Shown: positions 1-6,408 of the stretch, piece after piece | Numbering within the stretch: position 1 is the first letter of the stretch | Layout: every line of letters starts with the position of its first letter | From: Eubacteriales bacterium | Lineage (GTDB): Bacteria; Bacillota; Clostridia; Oscillospirales; Oscillospiraceae | DNA: 6,410 nt | Direction: 5' to 3' | Assembly: GCA_030528965.1 (NCBI GenBank) | Contig: JAUMXS010000071.1 | Location: 1 to 6,410 of the forward strand | The notes under the pieces: generated by a model | Databases searched by the model: none | What the model was told of the DNA's origin: nothing | The model's input: only the letters and a program-made list of their open reading frames with translations | Program-made: the position numbers and the translations under genes

Positions 1-2
1 CC

Positions 3-512
3 GTTGTGTGGGCGCTGACCGGCCTTTGGCACGGTGCATCGTGGAATTTTGTCTTTTGGGGCCTGTATTACGGCGTGCTGCTGATCCTCGAAAAACTGAT
101 CCTCGCGGATGTACTGAGGAAAATGCCTGCGGTATTCCGGCATCTCTATACGCTTTTCGCTGTGCTGATCGGCTGGATCCTGTTCTACCATGAGTCTATG
201 ACGGATGTCCTGGCGCATATCGGCGCGCTGTTCGGCATCGGGGCAAACGGTTTACATAATGCTCAGGTCATTTATTGTCTCAAACGCTATGCGGGTATCC
301 TTGCGGCGGCTGTTCTGGCCTGTTTTCCGTGGGGAAAGCTTATGGAGGTGCGGACAAAGCGAGGTGGGCGGCATCTTGCGCCCCGGGCCTCGTCGGGGCC
401 GTCGGGATTTGGCCTGTTCATGCATTCGGCTGTGTCCACGGTGCTGTTTGCGATCAGCATGTGCTTTATCGTGGGACAGAGCTATAATCCGTTTTTGTAT
501 TTCAGGTTTTAG
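3..512 (+). CDS. MBOAT family O-acyltransferase (AlgI-type), C-terminal part
   Basis: This is the C-terminal ~169 residues of a multi-pass membrane O-acyltransferase; the start lies left of the window. The fragment opens with [20 protein letters not shown], the best-conserved block of the AlgI/DltB-like MBOAT family, including the invariant histidine (codon 30-32) thought to be catalytic. At least four hydrophobic segments follow: around the [12 protein letters not shown] stretch, the [15 protein letters not shown] stretch, the [13 protein letters not shown] stretch, and a final segment before the stop. A typical family member has about 450-500 residues, so roughly two thirds is missing. Known family members move an acyl group, usually acetyl, across the membrane for modification of a cell-surface polysaccharide. 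The next gene starts 12 bases downstream and encodes the usual DHHW/AlgX-type partner, which supports polysaccharide O-acetylation rather than teichoic acid D-alanylation. The glycan substrate cannot be told from the sequence. Confidence 0.9.
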   Translation, partial: VVWALTGLWHGASWNFVFWGLYYGVLLILEKLILADVLRKMPAVFRHLYTLFAVLIGWILFYHESMTDVLAHIGALFGIGANGLHNAQVIYCLKRYAGILAAAVLACFPWGKLMEVRTKRGGRHLAPRASSGPSGFGLFMHSAVSTVLFAISMCFIVGQSYNPFLYFRF

Positions 513-516
513 GAGG
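511..516 (+). promoter_or_regulatory. Ribosome binding site overlapping the MBOAT stop codon
   Basis: A perfect AGGAGG begins inside the TAG stop codon of the MBOAT gene (510-512) and lies 8 bases before the GTG at 525. It fixes GTG 525 as the start of the next gene: the nearby ATG at 520 runs into TGA after two codons. The overlap of stop codon and ribosome binding site suggests translational coupling of the two genes. Confidence 0.85.
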
Positions 517-524
517 CGGATGGG

Positions 525-1997
525 GTGAAACGTTTTATCAGACGAATGTTTACGGCACTCTGGATAGCGTCCTTTGTCCTGCTTGGTGTCTATTATCTGG
601 CTTTTGCGGAGACGGACAGCGTGTATTCCGAGAGTGAAAAGAGAATGCTCGCAGGCAGGCCGCAGCTGAGTGCCGAGACGCTCAAAGAGGGAACGCTGAG
701 CGAAGATACGGAACAATTTCTGACAGATCAGGCATTTCTGCGTGAAAAACTGATCGGCGTCAGCAACAGCATCCGGGATTTTCTGAGTTTTGCTTCCTAT
801 GAGGATTACCTGTCCGTACAGACGGAGGGAAAGGATGCGCTGGATGACCGGACGACGGTCGATCAGGACATTGACGACCTGCTGAACGATATGCTTGACG
901 AGCCGGAAGAGCCCGACGAAACGGAACCGGAATCGTCCGACGAGCCGATACAGGAACCGGAAGGACCCGAACCGGAGGAAACGGAAAACCCGGAAGAACC
1001 GGAGGACCTGATCCCTGATGAGCCGGCAGTGGAGGAGCCGATTCCGGTCGTCGTACCCAAACCGGATGCCAATGCGGAGGATTACCCTTCGGCAATGGGC
1101 GTGTACATGGAAGTGGACGGCAATACAACGGCACTGAGCCTGTACGGCCGGGACAGTGTGTTGGCGGCAACCTCCGTTTTGAACAAATACGCGGAGCTTC
1201 TGCCCGAGGATGGAAGGCTGATCTTTACCATGGTCCCGCAGAGTTTCCGGGGCAATCAGTTCTTCAACTCGTCACGAAACGGGACGTTTTATTCGGATTT
1301 CGAGGAATGCATCAACGCATTCGGCGCGGACAATGTATTTGCCATTTCCTCTGCGGATATTCTGGGCGAGGCGATGGTGCGGGGCGAGTATGTTTACTTC
1401 CGCACGGATATGCACTGGGCACCGCTGGGCACCTGGCTTGTTTACAGTGACATGGTGCGGCAGGCGGGCAAACTCCCTCTGGCTTATGAGGACTACGAGA
1501 TCACCGTGGAGGAACCCTTCCTCGGGACCTATTACCGCGATGCGCCGACAGATTATATGCGGGCGAATTATGACCGGCTGGATCTTCTGACTCCGCCTTT
1601 TGAGCTGGAGTGGCGGCGGATCATTTCCGGGGATGAGTATCAGCTGATCGATTTTCTGAATTTCGGCGCCGCATCCAATGACCGTTACACGGTCTACCTT
1701 GGCGGTCCCGCAGGACCCTGGACGTATACGGACCGGAGCGACGATGCGGAGAGCGAGAACTGTCTGGTCGTGACGGATTCCTTTGGACTGGCTTTTGTGC
1801 CGATGGTGGCGGCTAATTACGATCAGGTGCATTATTATGATCCGCGATATTTTTCCTCTTACGCCGTAGGCGGCTCGGTTGCGGACATGATAGAGAAATA
1901 CGATATAACGGATATCTATGTGGTGGTTGGGGACCTGCATTCTTTCGACAGCGGCTTTTTGATCACCAGCATGAACACACAGCTTTGGAGCAAGTAA
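525..1997 (+). CDS. DHHW/AlgX-like membrane-anchored SGNH-type acetyltransferase partner of MBOAT
   Basis: The 490-residue protein probably acts outside the membrane, transferring acetyl groups delivered by the MBOAT protein onto a polysaccharide. Residues 1-8 are basic and 9-28 form one hydrophobic signal anchor. Residues 36-78 (SESEKRMLAGRPQLS, then FLTDQAFLREKLI) match the N-terminal signature of DHHW proteins. Residues 125-180 are a Pro/Glu/Asp-rich spacer. The catalytic-like domain follows from about residue 190. It has TDMHWAPLG at 294-302, giving D295 and H297, equivalent to the Asp-His pair of AlgX, and TDSFG at 417-421, giving the candidate nucleophile S419. The Asp-His...Ser set therefore looks intact. 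The start is GTG, 8 bases after a perfect AGGAGG. The gene sits between the MBOAT gene (12-base gap) and the AlbA_2/ATPase gene (27-base gap), so one operon is likely. Family assignment is firm; the glycan substrate is unknown. Confidence 0.88.
   Translation: MKRFIRRMFTALWIASFVLLGVYYLAFAETDSVYSESEKRMLAGRPQLSAETLKEGTLSEDTEQFLTDQAFLREKLIGVSNSIRDFLSFASYEDYLSVQTEGKDALDDRTTVDQDIDDLLNDMLDEPEEPDETEPESSDEPIQEPEGPEPEETENPEEPEDLIPDEPAVEEPIPVVVPKPDANAEDYPSAMGVYMEVDGNTTALSLYGRDSVLAATSVLNKYAELLPEDGRLIFTMVPQSFRGNQFFNSSRNGTFYSDFEECINAFGADNVFAISSADILGEAMVRGEYVYFRTDMHWAPLGTWLVYSDMVRQAGKLPLAYEDYEITVEEPFLGTYYRDAPTDYMRANYDRLDLLTPPFELEWRRIISGDEYQLIDFLNFGAASNDRYTVYLGGPAGPWTYTDRSDDAESENCLVVTDSFGLAFVPMVAANYDQVHYYDPRYFSSYAVGGSVADMIEKYDITDIYVVVGDLHSFDSGFLITSMNTQLWSK
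897..1064 (+). repeat. Low-complexity acidic Pro/Glu-rich coding repeat
   Basis: This stretch encodes residues 125-180 of the DHHW-like protein. It is built from imperfect repeats of a GAACCGGAA-like unit, giving EPE, EEP and DEP steps with almost no hydrophobic residues until VVVP at its end. It is probably a disordered, strongly negative spacer between the N-terminal anchor region and the catalytic domain. The DNA repeat pattern would allow length changes by slippage, which is an inference. Confidence 0.75.
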
Positions 1998-2024
1998 CAG
2001 TCCCTGAAATCCGGGAGGAGACCT

Positions 2025-3482
2025 ATGATTGACTTTTCCAAAATCGAACAGTATCGGGAAAACAACCGGATCGAGGCGAAGAGGGCACTGGGAGGTTTGC
2101 CGGAGAGCATCTGGGAAACCTATTCTGCCTTTGCCAATACACTGGGCGGCATTCTTCTTCTCGGCGTGGAGGAACAAAAAGACAAGACGCTTCACACCGT
2201 GGATCTCCCCGATCCGGAATGGATGGTGGAGGAGTTCTGGAACATTGTGAACGATCCCGACCGGACGAGCGTCAACATCCTGTCGCCCCGGCATGTCCGG
2301 ATCGAAAATGTAAACGGGGATCGAATTATTGTAATCACGATCCCGCGTGCCCAGCGCTATGATAAACCGGTGCATGTGGGTGGAGATCCCATAAGCGGGA
2401 CCTACCGGCGCAGCGGTGAGGGTGATTACCGCTGTACCCGGGAAGAAGTCATGAGTATGTTCCGCGATGCCGCGGTGCAGACCCGTGATATGAAGGTGCT
2501 GGACGATATGGGTCTCGATGTGCTGCATGATGAGAGCATCCTGCGTTATCGCATCCGCATGGAGGAACGCCGACCGGGACACGCGTGGGAGGAACTCGGG
2601 GAAACGGAATTCCTCTGCAGGCTGGGAGCCGCCGGGATGGGTCCGGACGGTGCGGTACATCCCACGGCGGCGGGCCTTTTGATGTTCGGCACGAGTGAGG
2701 AAATCGTTCGGGAGTTTCCGCATTATCATCTGGAATACCGGGAATATATGGGGAACGATGACAACTGTACGGATACGATCCTTTCTGATTCCAAAGACTG
2801 GAGCGGGAATCTTCACGATTTTTATTTTCGCGTCTGCAATCGCCTGATCCGAGGGGTTCGGAGCACCTTCCGGGAAGAAAGCGGCGATGCGGATGACACG
2901 GCAGTGCATAAAGCGCTGCGCGAGGCACTTGCAAACAGTCTGGTCAACGCCGATTACTGCGGCTGCGGCGGACTTGTGATCGTCAAGCGCAGGGACCGGA
3001 TCACGGTATCCAATCCCGGCGCATTTCGTATCGGACCGGATACGGCCAGAAGCGGCGGTGTTTCCGACCCGCGAAATGCGGCGATTCTTCGGATGTTCCA
3101 TCTGATCCAGATCGGAAACGGCGTAGGAGGAGGCATTCCCGGCATCTATGCCGCATGGAAGAAGCAGGGCTGGGCCCTGCCGACAATTGAGGAACGCTTC
3201 AGACCGGAGACGACCGTCATGCACCTGCCCCTGAGCGGGGGAAACGAAGCGGGATCCTCGGGGGCGGACAGCGGAGGAAATGTGCCGGTCCAAAAGGATA
3301 CCCGGGAGATGTCCGTGGCCGAATACCTGACCGACAATATTTCCGCAACCTGCGGCGAGCTGGCCCGGTATCTGGAGATCGAAAACGAAGAAGCGGATCA
3401 TCTGCTCAGAGAGATGGCCGAAGCCGGGATCGTGGTGACGCTGGAAACCGGCGGGGAGCCGCTCTATAAACGGAGATCATAA
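2025..3482 (+). CDS. AlbA_2 domain / GHKL ATP-binding protein with C-terminal winged helix
   Basis: This is a 485-residue cytoplasmic protein without signal peptide or membrane segment. Residues 8-150 form an AlbA_2 (Schlafen-like, putative nucleic-acid-binding) domain, with IEAKRALGGLPESIWETYSA at 16-35 and FANTLGGILLLGVEE at 36-50. Residues 295-400 match the RecG-like HATPase_c_4 domain: HKALREALANSLVNADY (295-311) carries the E/N box (E300, N304), SNPGAF (329-334) follows, and GNGVGGGIPGIY (364-375) is the glycine-rich nucleotide lid. Residues 404-426 are a Gly/Ser-rich linker, and 427-485 look like a winged helix (SVAEYLTDNISATCGELARY). The start is supported by GGGAGGAG at 2013-2020, four bases before the ATG. 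Such proteins are widespread in Clostridia and usually annotated as putative transcriptional regulators or ATP-binding proteins; no activity is firmly established for this architecture. The 27-base gap to the DHHW gene suggests co-transcription, and a strong terminator follows the stop. Confidence 0.9.
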   Translation: MIDFSKIEQYRENNRIEAKRALGGLPESIWETYSAFANTLGGILLLGVEEQKDKTLHTVDLPDPEWMVEEFWNIVNDPDRTSVNILSPRHVRIENVNGDRIIVITIPRAQRYDKPVHVGGDPISGTYRRSGEGDYRCTREEVMSMFRDAAVQTRDMKVLDDMGLDVLHDESILRYRIRMEERRPGHAWEELGETEFLCRLGAAGMGPDGAVHPTAAGLLMFGTSEEIVREFPHYHLEYREYMGNDDNCTDTILSDSKDWSGNLHDFYFRVCNRLIRGVRSTFREESGDADDTAVHKALREALANSLVNADYCGCGGLVIVKRRDRITVSNPGAFRIGPDTARSGGVSDPRNAAILRMFHLIQIGNGVGGGIPGIYAAWKKQGWALPTIEERFRPETTVMHLPLSGGNEAGSSGADSGGNVPVQKDTREMSVAEYLTDNISATCGELARYLEIENEEADHLLREMAEAGIVVTLETGGEPLYKRRS

Positions 3483-3499
3483 AACTAAGATCATAAAAC

Positions 3500-3531
3500 A
3501 GCTGCGGCAAAAGTTTTTGCCGCAGCTTTTT
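3500..3531. terminator. Rho-independent terminator between convergent genes, probably bidirectional
   Basis: A perfect 11-12 base-pair stem pairs AGCTGCGGCAA (3500-3510) with TTGCCGCAGCT (3517-3527) around a short loop, followed by a run of five T (3527-3531). It lies 17 bases after the plus-strand ATPase gene and 36 bases beyond the minus-strand WG-repeat gene stop. Read on the minus strand, the stem is followed by GTTTTATG, so it can probably also end the minus-strand transcript, though with a weaker U tract. Confidence 0.93.
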
Positions 3532-3567
3532 GTTCAGATCGGGTGCGTATTACAGCAAACCAAAGGT

Positions 3568-5136
3568 TTAGTCGCCGCTGTCTATCGGCAGGCAGAACAC
3601 CCATTCGTTGTTGAGGTTCTTATAGCCGATGGAGACCGCATCCTGACAGTTGAAGAGACCGTTCATGGGCATGCCGTAGTTCCAGTCGGTGACGAGACGT
3701 TCTCCGTTCTCGGAGTAAATGGAATTGGTCCCGACATTGTTGGTCATAGCAAGATAGGTTTCCTGCGTAACCGCATCGGTGACCGTATAGAAGTAACCGT
3801 TTTCGGTCGTATGCAGGATGTCTCCGGCGGCATTCCGGATTTCCTGAGAATTATCCTCATACCAAATAAATCTCAGATCGGATGTGCCGGTCACGCTCTC
3901 CGCATCGGGATAGAAGGTCGTGTCGTTGTCGGATATGACCCAAGCACCGTCCCGAGTACTGCATACGAAACCCAGTCCGGTGGAATAGGAGAGCGTCCTG
4001 CTGTCTATGCCTTCGGGAAAGGTGATGGGCTGCATGTCGAAAGTGAACCAGCATGCATCACCGTCGGATGTATAGGCGTTGTAGAGATAAGAACCGTTTC
4101 CGTCCGGCTGCGGCCAGAGGTCATACTCGGACTCCCAGAGCGTTTCACCCTCCGTGTTGATGATATAGCTGCCTCCGCTGAATTTGCGGACAACAGCCTG
4201 ACCGTTCAAAAAAACATCCGGTTCTTCCGCAAAACGGGGCTCGATGGTCCAGTTGCCGCTTTCGTCGATAAAGCCCCAGAGACCGTCGACCTCGACGGCG
4301 GCATGGCCCTCATGGAAGCCGTGGGCAGAATCAAAGGGCTCTCCATGTTCTGTTTCGAGGATCCGGCCGTCCATAGAGATGAAGACAATGCCGCCGCGTA
4401 AGAGCCTCACAAGGGCAAAACCGTCATGAAAACTGGTGAAGTTGTAGGTGTTATGCGGTTCGAGCCGCGGGAGAACTTCCCAGCTGCGTGTGTCGGCTAG
4501 CACGTTTCCGTTTTTATCGAGATAGACGGCGTGATTCTTTTCGTGGTCTTCCACACAGACAACGCCGTCCGGCGCGGAATAGACGGATTCATAGATGAAA
4601 TCCGTGCACCAGCTGCCGTCCAGTGCGCAGACGGCATAACGAGAGATTTTTATATCCCATTCATCGGTGTAGTTGGGATTGTCTTCCGCGCGGCTCAGGA
4701 TATAGATCCCCGGGTAAATGACGCTCGGCGAGGCGTTGTAATCATAATATGAGGCCTGATAGATGCGGTCACAGATGGGGTCAAGGACAACGCAACCGTC
4801 AACCGTGACAAGACCTACCCTCTGACCGGCCTCCCAGCCGTCCGCAACAAGGAGACTTTCACCCTGATAGGGCAGCAGCAGACCGTAATCTCCCGTAGTC
4901 AGAGTATCAAGAGGACCGTCCGAGAGCCGCGTGCCGACAGCTTCCGCAGGGGTATAGGCGGTAAGTTTGGACCAGTCGGTGAAAACGCCGGAGGGTTCGG
5001 AAAGAACCGGAGGCGTGACGGCGACCGGTGCATCGGAGGGAGAGTGTGACGGCGTGGGCGGGGGTGTGGTTCCGCAGGCGGACAGGCTCAGACAGAGAAC
5101 TCCGCAGAGAAGAGCGGAAATCAGGCTTTTTTTCAT
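3568..5136 (-). CDS. WG-repeat (KWG-like) surface lipoprotein
   Basis: This 522-residue exported lipoprotein starts with a basic MKKS, a hydrophobic core and the lipobox LSAC, with the lipid-modified cysteine at C21. A Pro/Ser/Thr-rich spacer follows (22-50). The rest is a series of degenerate beta repeats. The clearest is DGLWGFIDESGNWTIEPRF at 284-302, a textbook WG repeat. More diverged copies include VGLVTVDGCVVLDP (107-120), YAVCALDGSWCTDF (167-180), AVYLDKNGNVLAD (203-215), YIINTEGETLWESEYD (324-339) and SIYSENGERLVTDW (472-485). The family forms repeated beta structure and its molecular role is unclear; binding or scaffolding at the cell surface is usually assumed. GGGGAGG (5144-5150 on the minus strand) lies 7 bases before the ATG. 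That ATG overlaps the stop of the PstS-like gene in an ATGA arrangement, so the two are translationally coupled. No enzyme motif was seen. Confidence 0.85.
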   Translation of the reverse strand: MKKSLISALLCGVLCLSLSACGTTPPPTPSHSPSDAPVAVTPPVLSEPSGVFTDWSKLTAYTPAEAVGTRLSDGPLDTLTTGDYGLLLPYQGESLLVADGWEAGQRVGLVTVDGCVVLDPICDRIYQASYYDYNASPSVIYPGIYILSRAEDNPNYTDEWDIKISRYAVCALDGSWCTDFIYESVYSAPDGVVCVEDHEKNHAVYLDKNGNVLADTRSWEVLPRLEPHNTYNFTSFHDGFALVRLLRGGIVFISMDGRILETEHGEPFDSAHGFHEGHAAVEVDGLWGFIDESGNWTIEPRFAEEPDVFLNGQAVVRKFSGGSYIINTEGETLWESEYDLWPQPDGNGSYLYNAYTSDGDACWFTFDMQPITFPEGIDSRTLSYSTGLGFVCSTRDGAWVISDNDTTFYPDAESVTGTSDLRFIWYEDNSQEIRNAAGDILHTTENGYFYTVTDAVTQETYLAMTNNVGTNSIYSENGERLVTDWNYGMPMNGLFNCQDAVSIGYKNLNNEWVFCLPIDSGD

Positions 5137-6092
5137 GAGGAAGCCTCCCCGAATGTCATGACAGGCACATAGCTCTGACTTTCGATGAGCCGCTGTCCTT
5201 CCTCGCTCTGCAGCCAGTTGTAGAGAATTCGGGCGGGGCTGTCCTCGGGCTGGCTCGCTGCGATGACGGTATAGTAGGCGGCAAGGAAGGGGTAACTCTG
5301 GTCCGCGATGGTGGAAGGCTCCGGCTGCACGCCCTCGACGGACAGGATCTTGAGACCCTCGGCCATGCGCATGTCGTTGGCATAGTAGTACACACTGTAG
5401 CCGATGGCACCCTCGGAGCCGTCGAAATTCCGGACGGCTTCCATCAGACCGGCCATGGATTCAATAATATATTCGGACGGGGGATCCATGATCTCCAGAC
5501 CATCCATGACCAGCCGGAGCATGGCGGTCTGGCTGCCGGCCTCGGAATTGCGCTGGAAGGGGATGATCTCAACGTCGTTGCCGCCGACTTCACTCCAGTT
5601 GGTGATCTCACCGGTATAGATGCGCTGGATCTGGTCGACGGTGAGACTGTCAACGGGGTTGTCGGCGCTGACGACAAAGACAAGCGCATCGGAAGCGATG
5701 CGTGCCATGTCGTATTCAAACCGATGGAGCGCATACTCATCGTAAATGGTGTCTGCCGGAGTTGCGGCAATGATCAGATCACAGGAGTCCCACATGAGAT
5801 TGCGGTAGGACTGGGTGGTGCGGTTGAAACTGATGAGATCGGACGCTTCCTCACGGCTTTCTCCCAGAAGAACGGCGGCAACAGCCTCCGCCAGCGGGAC
5901 CAGAGAGGTGGAGCCGTCCAGACGAGGGAAGTTTTCGCGGGTAAAAACAAACTGGTCTTCGGTCGGAACGTTTTCGGGGCTGGCCGAAACAACAGGTTCC
6001 GGAGAAGCTGTCGGAGTGGTTGTGGTTCCGCCGCAGGCGGCGAGATTCAGACAGAAAATACAGCAAAAGAGAATCATGCAAAGTTTTTTCAT
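5133..6092 (-). CDS. PstS-like solute-binding lipoprotein (phosphate-binding family)
   Basis: This 319-residue lipoprotein has the lipobox LAAC with the lipidated cysteine at C20, after MKKLCMILFCCIFCLN. A Thr/Pro/Ser/Glu spacer runs from 21 to about 46. The mature part matches PstS-type periplasmic-binding proteins: LDGSTSLVPLAEA (58-70) with the anion-binding GSTS loop, IYTGEITNWSEVGG (158-171), RNSEAGSQTA (181-190) with a second anion-binding loop, and EGAIGYSVYYY (227-237). These blocks make phosphate or a similar oxyanion the likely ligand, but no pstC, pstA or pstB gene is in view. The reading frame stays open 27 codons further upstream to 6173, but the ATG at 6092 is preferred because it is followed at once by the signal peptide and preceded by GGAGG at 7 bases. 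The longer version would bury the signal peptide. A promoter and hairpin precede the gene; the WG-repeat gene overlaps its stop. Confidence 0.88.
   Translation of the reverse strand: MKKLCMILFCCIFCLNLAACGGTTTTPTASPEPVVSASPENVPTEDQFVFTRENFPRLDGSTSLVPLAEAVAAVLLGESREEASDLISFNRTTQSYRNLMWDSCDLIIAATPADTIYDEYALHRFEYDMARIASDALVFVVSADNPVDSLTVDQIQRIYTGEITNWSEVGGNDVEIIPFQRNSEAGSQTAMLRLVMDGLEIMDPPSEYIIESMAGLMEAVRNFDGSEGAIGYSVYYYANDMRMAEGLKILSVEGVQPEPSTIADQSYPFLAAYYTVIAASQPEDSPARILYNWLQSEEGQRLIESQSYVPVMTFGEASS
5144..5150 (-). promoter_or_regulatory. Ribosome binding site of the WG-repeat gene, inside the PstS-like gene
   Basis: GGGGAGG on the minus strand lies 7 bases before the ATG at 5136 and within the last codons of the upstream gene. 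Together with the ATGA overlap this supports re-initiation by ribosomes that finish the PstS-like protein. Confidence 0.8.
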
Positions 6093-6099
6093 GGGGATA

Positions 6100-6104
6100 C
6101 CTCC
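6100..6104 (-). promoter_or_regulatory. Ribosome binding site that decides the PstS-like start
   Basis: GGAGG on the minus strand sits 7 bases before the ATG at 6092. It supports this start over the in-frame ATG codons further upstream, which would put 27 extra polar residues before the signal peptide. Confidence 0.85.
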
Positions 6105-6120
6105 GGGATGATGATTTGCC

Positions 6121-6141
6121 GACAGGCAGAAACTGCCTGTT
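6121..6141 (-). other. Short hairpin in the leader of the lipoprotein operon
   Basis: ACAGGCAG (6122-6129) and CTGCCTGT (6133-6140) are perfect inverted repeats with a three-base loop, extendable by a G-T pair. On the minus strand it lies just downstream of the predicted transcription start and about 17 bases before the ribosome binding site. No T run follows it on that strand, so it is not an obvious terminator. It may stabilise the 5' end of the mRNA or be a protein-binding palindrome; this is inference. Confidence 0.5.
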
Positions 6142-6150
6142 CCATGTTTT

Positions 6151-6180
6151 ATTATATTGGCCTTTTGCATCAAATTTACA
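6151..6180 (-). promoter_or_regulatory. Probable promoter of the PstS-like / WG-repeat operon
   Basis: A perfect TATAAT -10 element lies at 6151-6156 on the minus strand. The best -35 candidate is weak: TGTAAA at 6175-6180 with an 18-base spacer, matching three of six consensus bases. Transcription would begin near 6144, giving a leader of about 50 bases that starts with the hairpin. The weak -35 would fit a promoter that needs an activator, but no clear Pho-type repeat was recognised. Confidence 0.55.
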
Positions 6181-6225
6181 GAACTGCCGGTTCCTGTTTG
6201 CCGGAAAGCAAAGCCAGGCGGAAAC

Positions 6226-6408
6226 TTAAAATGTATGCGGTTCCAAACTGACGGTCGTGGTATAGAAACTGTACCGTGCTGTGCCGCCGTACTTTTCCGA
6301 ATGAGACCATTCGGCGATCACCTCATAGATATAGTTCCCGTCTTTGAGCTGTATGACAAAGTCGGGGGAGGAAAGATCCTCCGGTACGGTGTTTTCCATG
6401 CTTTCAAC
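6226..6408 (-). CDS. C-terminal fragment of an unrecognised, possibly extracytoplasmic protein
   Basis: Sixty codons before a TAA stop (6226-6228) read in one open minus-strand frame that continues off the right edge. The fragment begins VESMENTVPEDLSSPDFVIQ. It contains LKDGNYIYEVIAEWSHSEKY followed by GGTARYSFYTTT, a pattern of alternating hydrophobic and aromatic residues that predicts beta strands. It ends SLEPHTF. The DGxYxYEVxAEW...YGGTAxYxF wording looks like the final beta domain of clostridial secreted or membrane-anchored proteins, but I cannot name the family. Support for coding is the amino-acid composition and the same strand as the next two genes. The 133-base gap to the PstS-like gene has a promoter, so this gene is probably a separate unit. 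No strong terminator follows its stop; the only inverted repeat there is a short CCGG-based one. Confidence 0.65.
   Translation of the reverse strand, partial: VESMENTVPEDLSSPDFVIQLKDGNYIYEVIAEWSHSEKYGGTARYSFYTTTVSLEPHTF

Noticed and set aside
295..311. Residues 295-311 of the ATPase protein (gene at 2025-3482) read NADY where many RecG-like relatives have HRDY
   Set aside because: As far as I recall, NADY is common in the clostridial branch of this family, so it is not evidence of a broken ATP site. The numbers given here are residues, not bases.
760..1170. Pro/Ser-rich minus-strand open frames opposite the acidic spacer
   Set aside because: They are the reverse reading of the repetitive Glu/Pro codons and simply mirror that composition.
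1272..3401. A 709-codon open frame on the minus strand opposite the DHHW and ATPase genes
   Set aside because: Both plus-strand genes lie in the same frame, and this antisense frame is closed only by sense TTA, CTA or TCA codons, which are rare here; for example, its stop at 1272-1274 is the TCA serine codon of the DHHW gene. The translation has no family motifs, while both sense genes have clear domains and ribosome binding sites.
3517..4401. A 294-codon plus-strand open frame opposite the WG-repeat gene
   Set aside because: It begins inside the terminator region, has no ribosome binding site of note and lies opposite a gene with a lipobox and WG repeats. It is a shadow frame.
6093..6173. 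Upstream extension of the PstS-like gene by 27 codons
   Set aside because: The added residues are polar and would precede the signal peptide; the ATG at 6092 has GGAGG at the right distance and is followed at once by the lipoprotein signal.
6186..6204. GCCGG repeats after the last minus-strand stop as a possible terminator
   Set aside because: The two GCCGG copies are mainly direct repeats; only CCGG pairs with CCGG, and no T run follows on the minus strand.
5724..6251. A 175-codon plus-strand open frame across the PstS-like gene start
   Set aside because: It runs antisense through the signal peptide, the promoter and the intergenic gap, with no recognisable domain.
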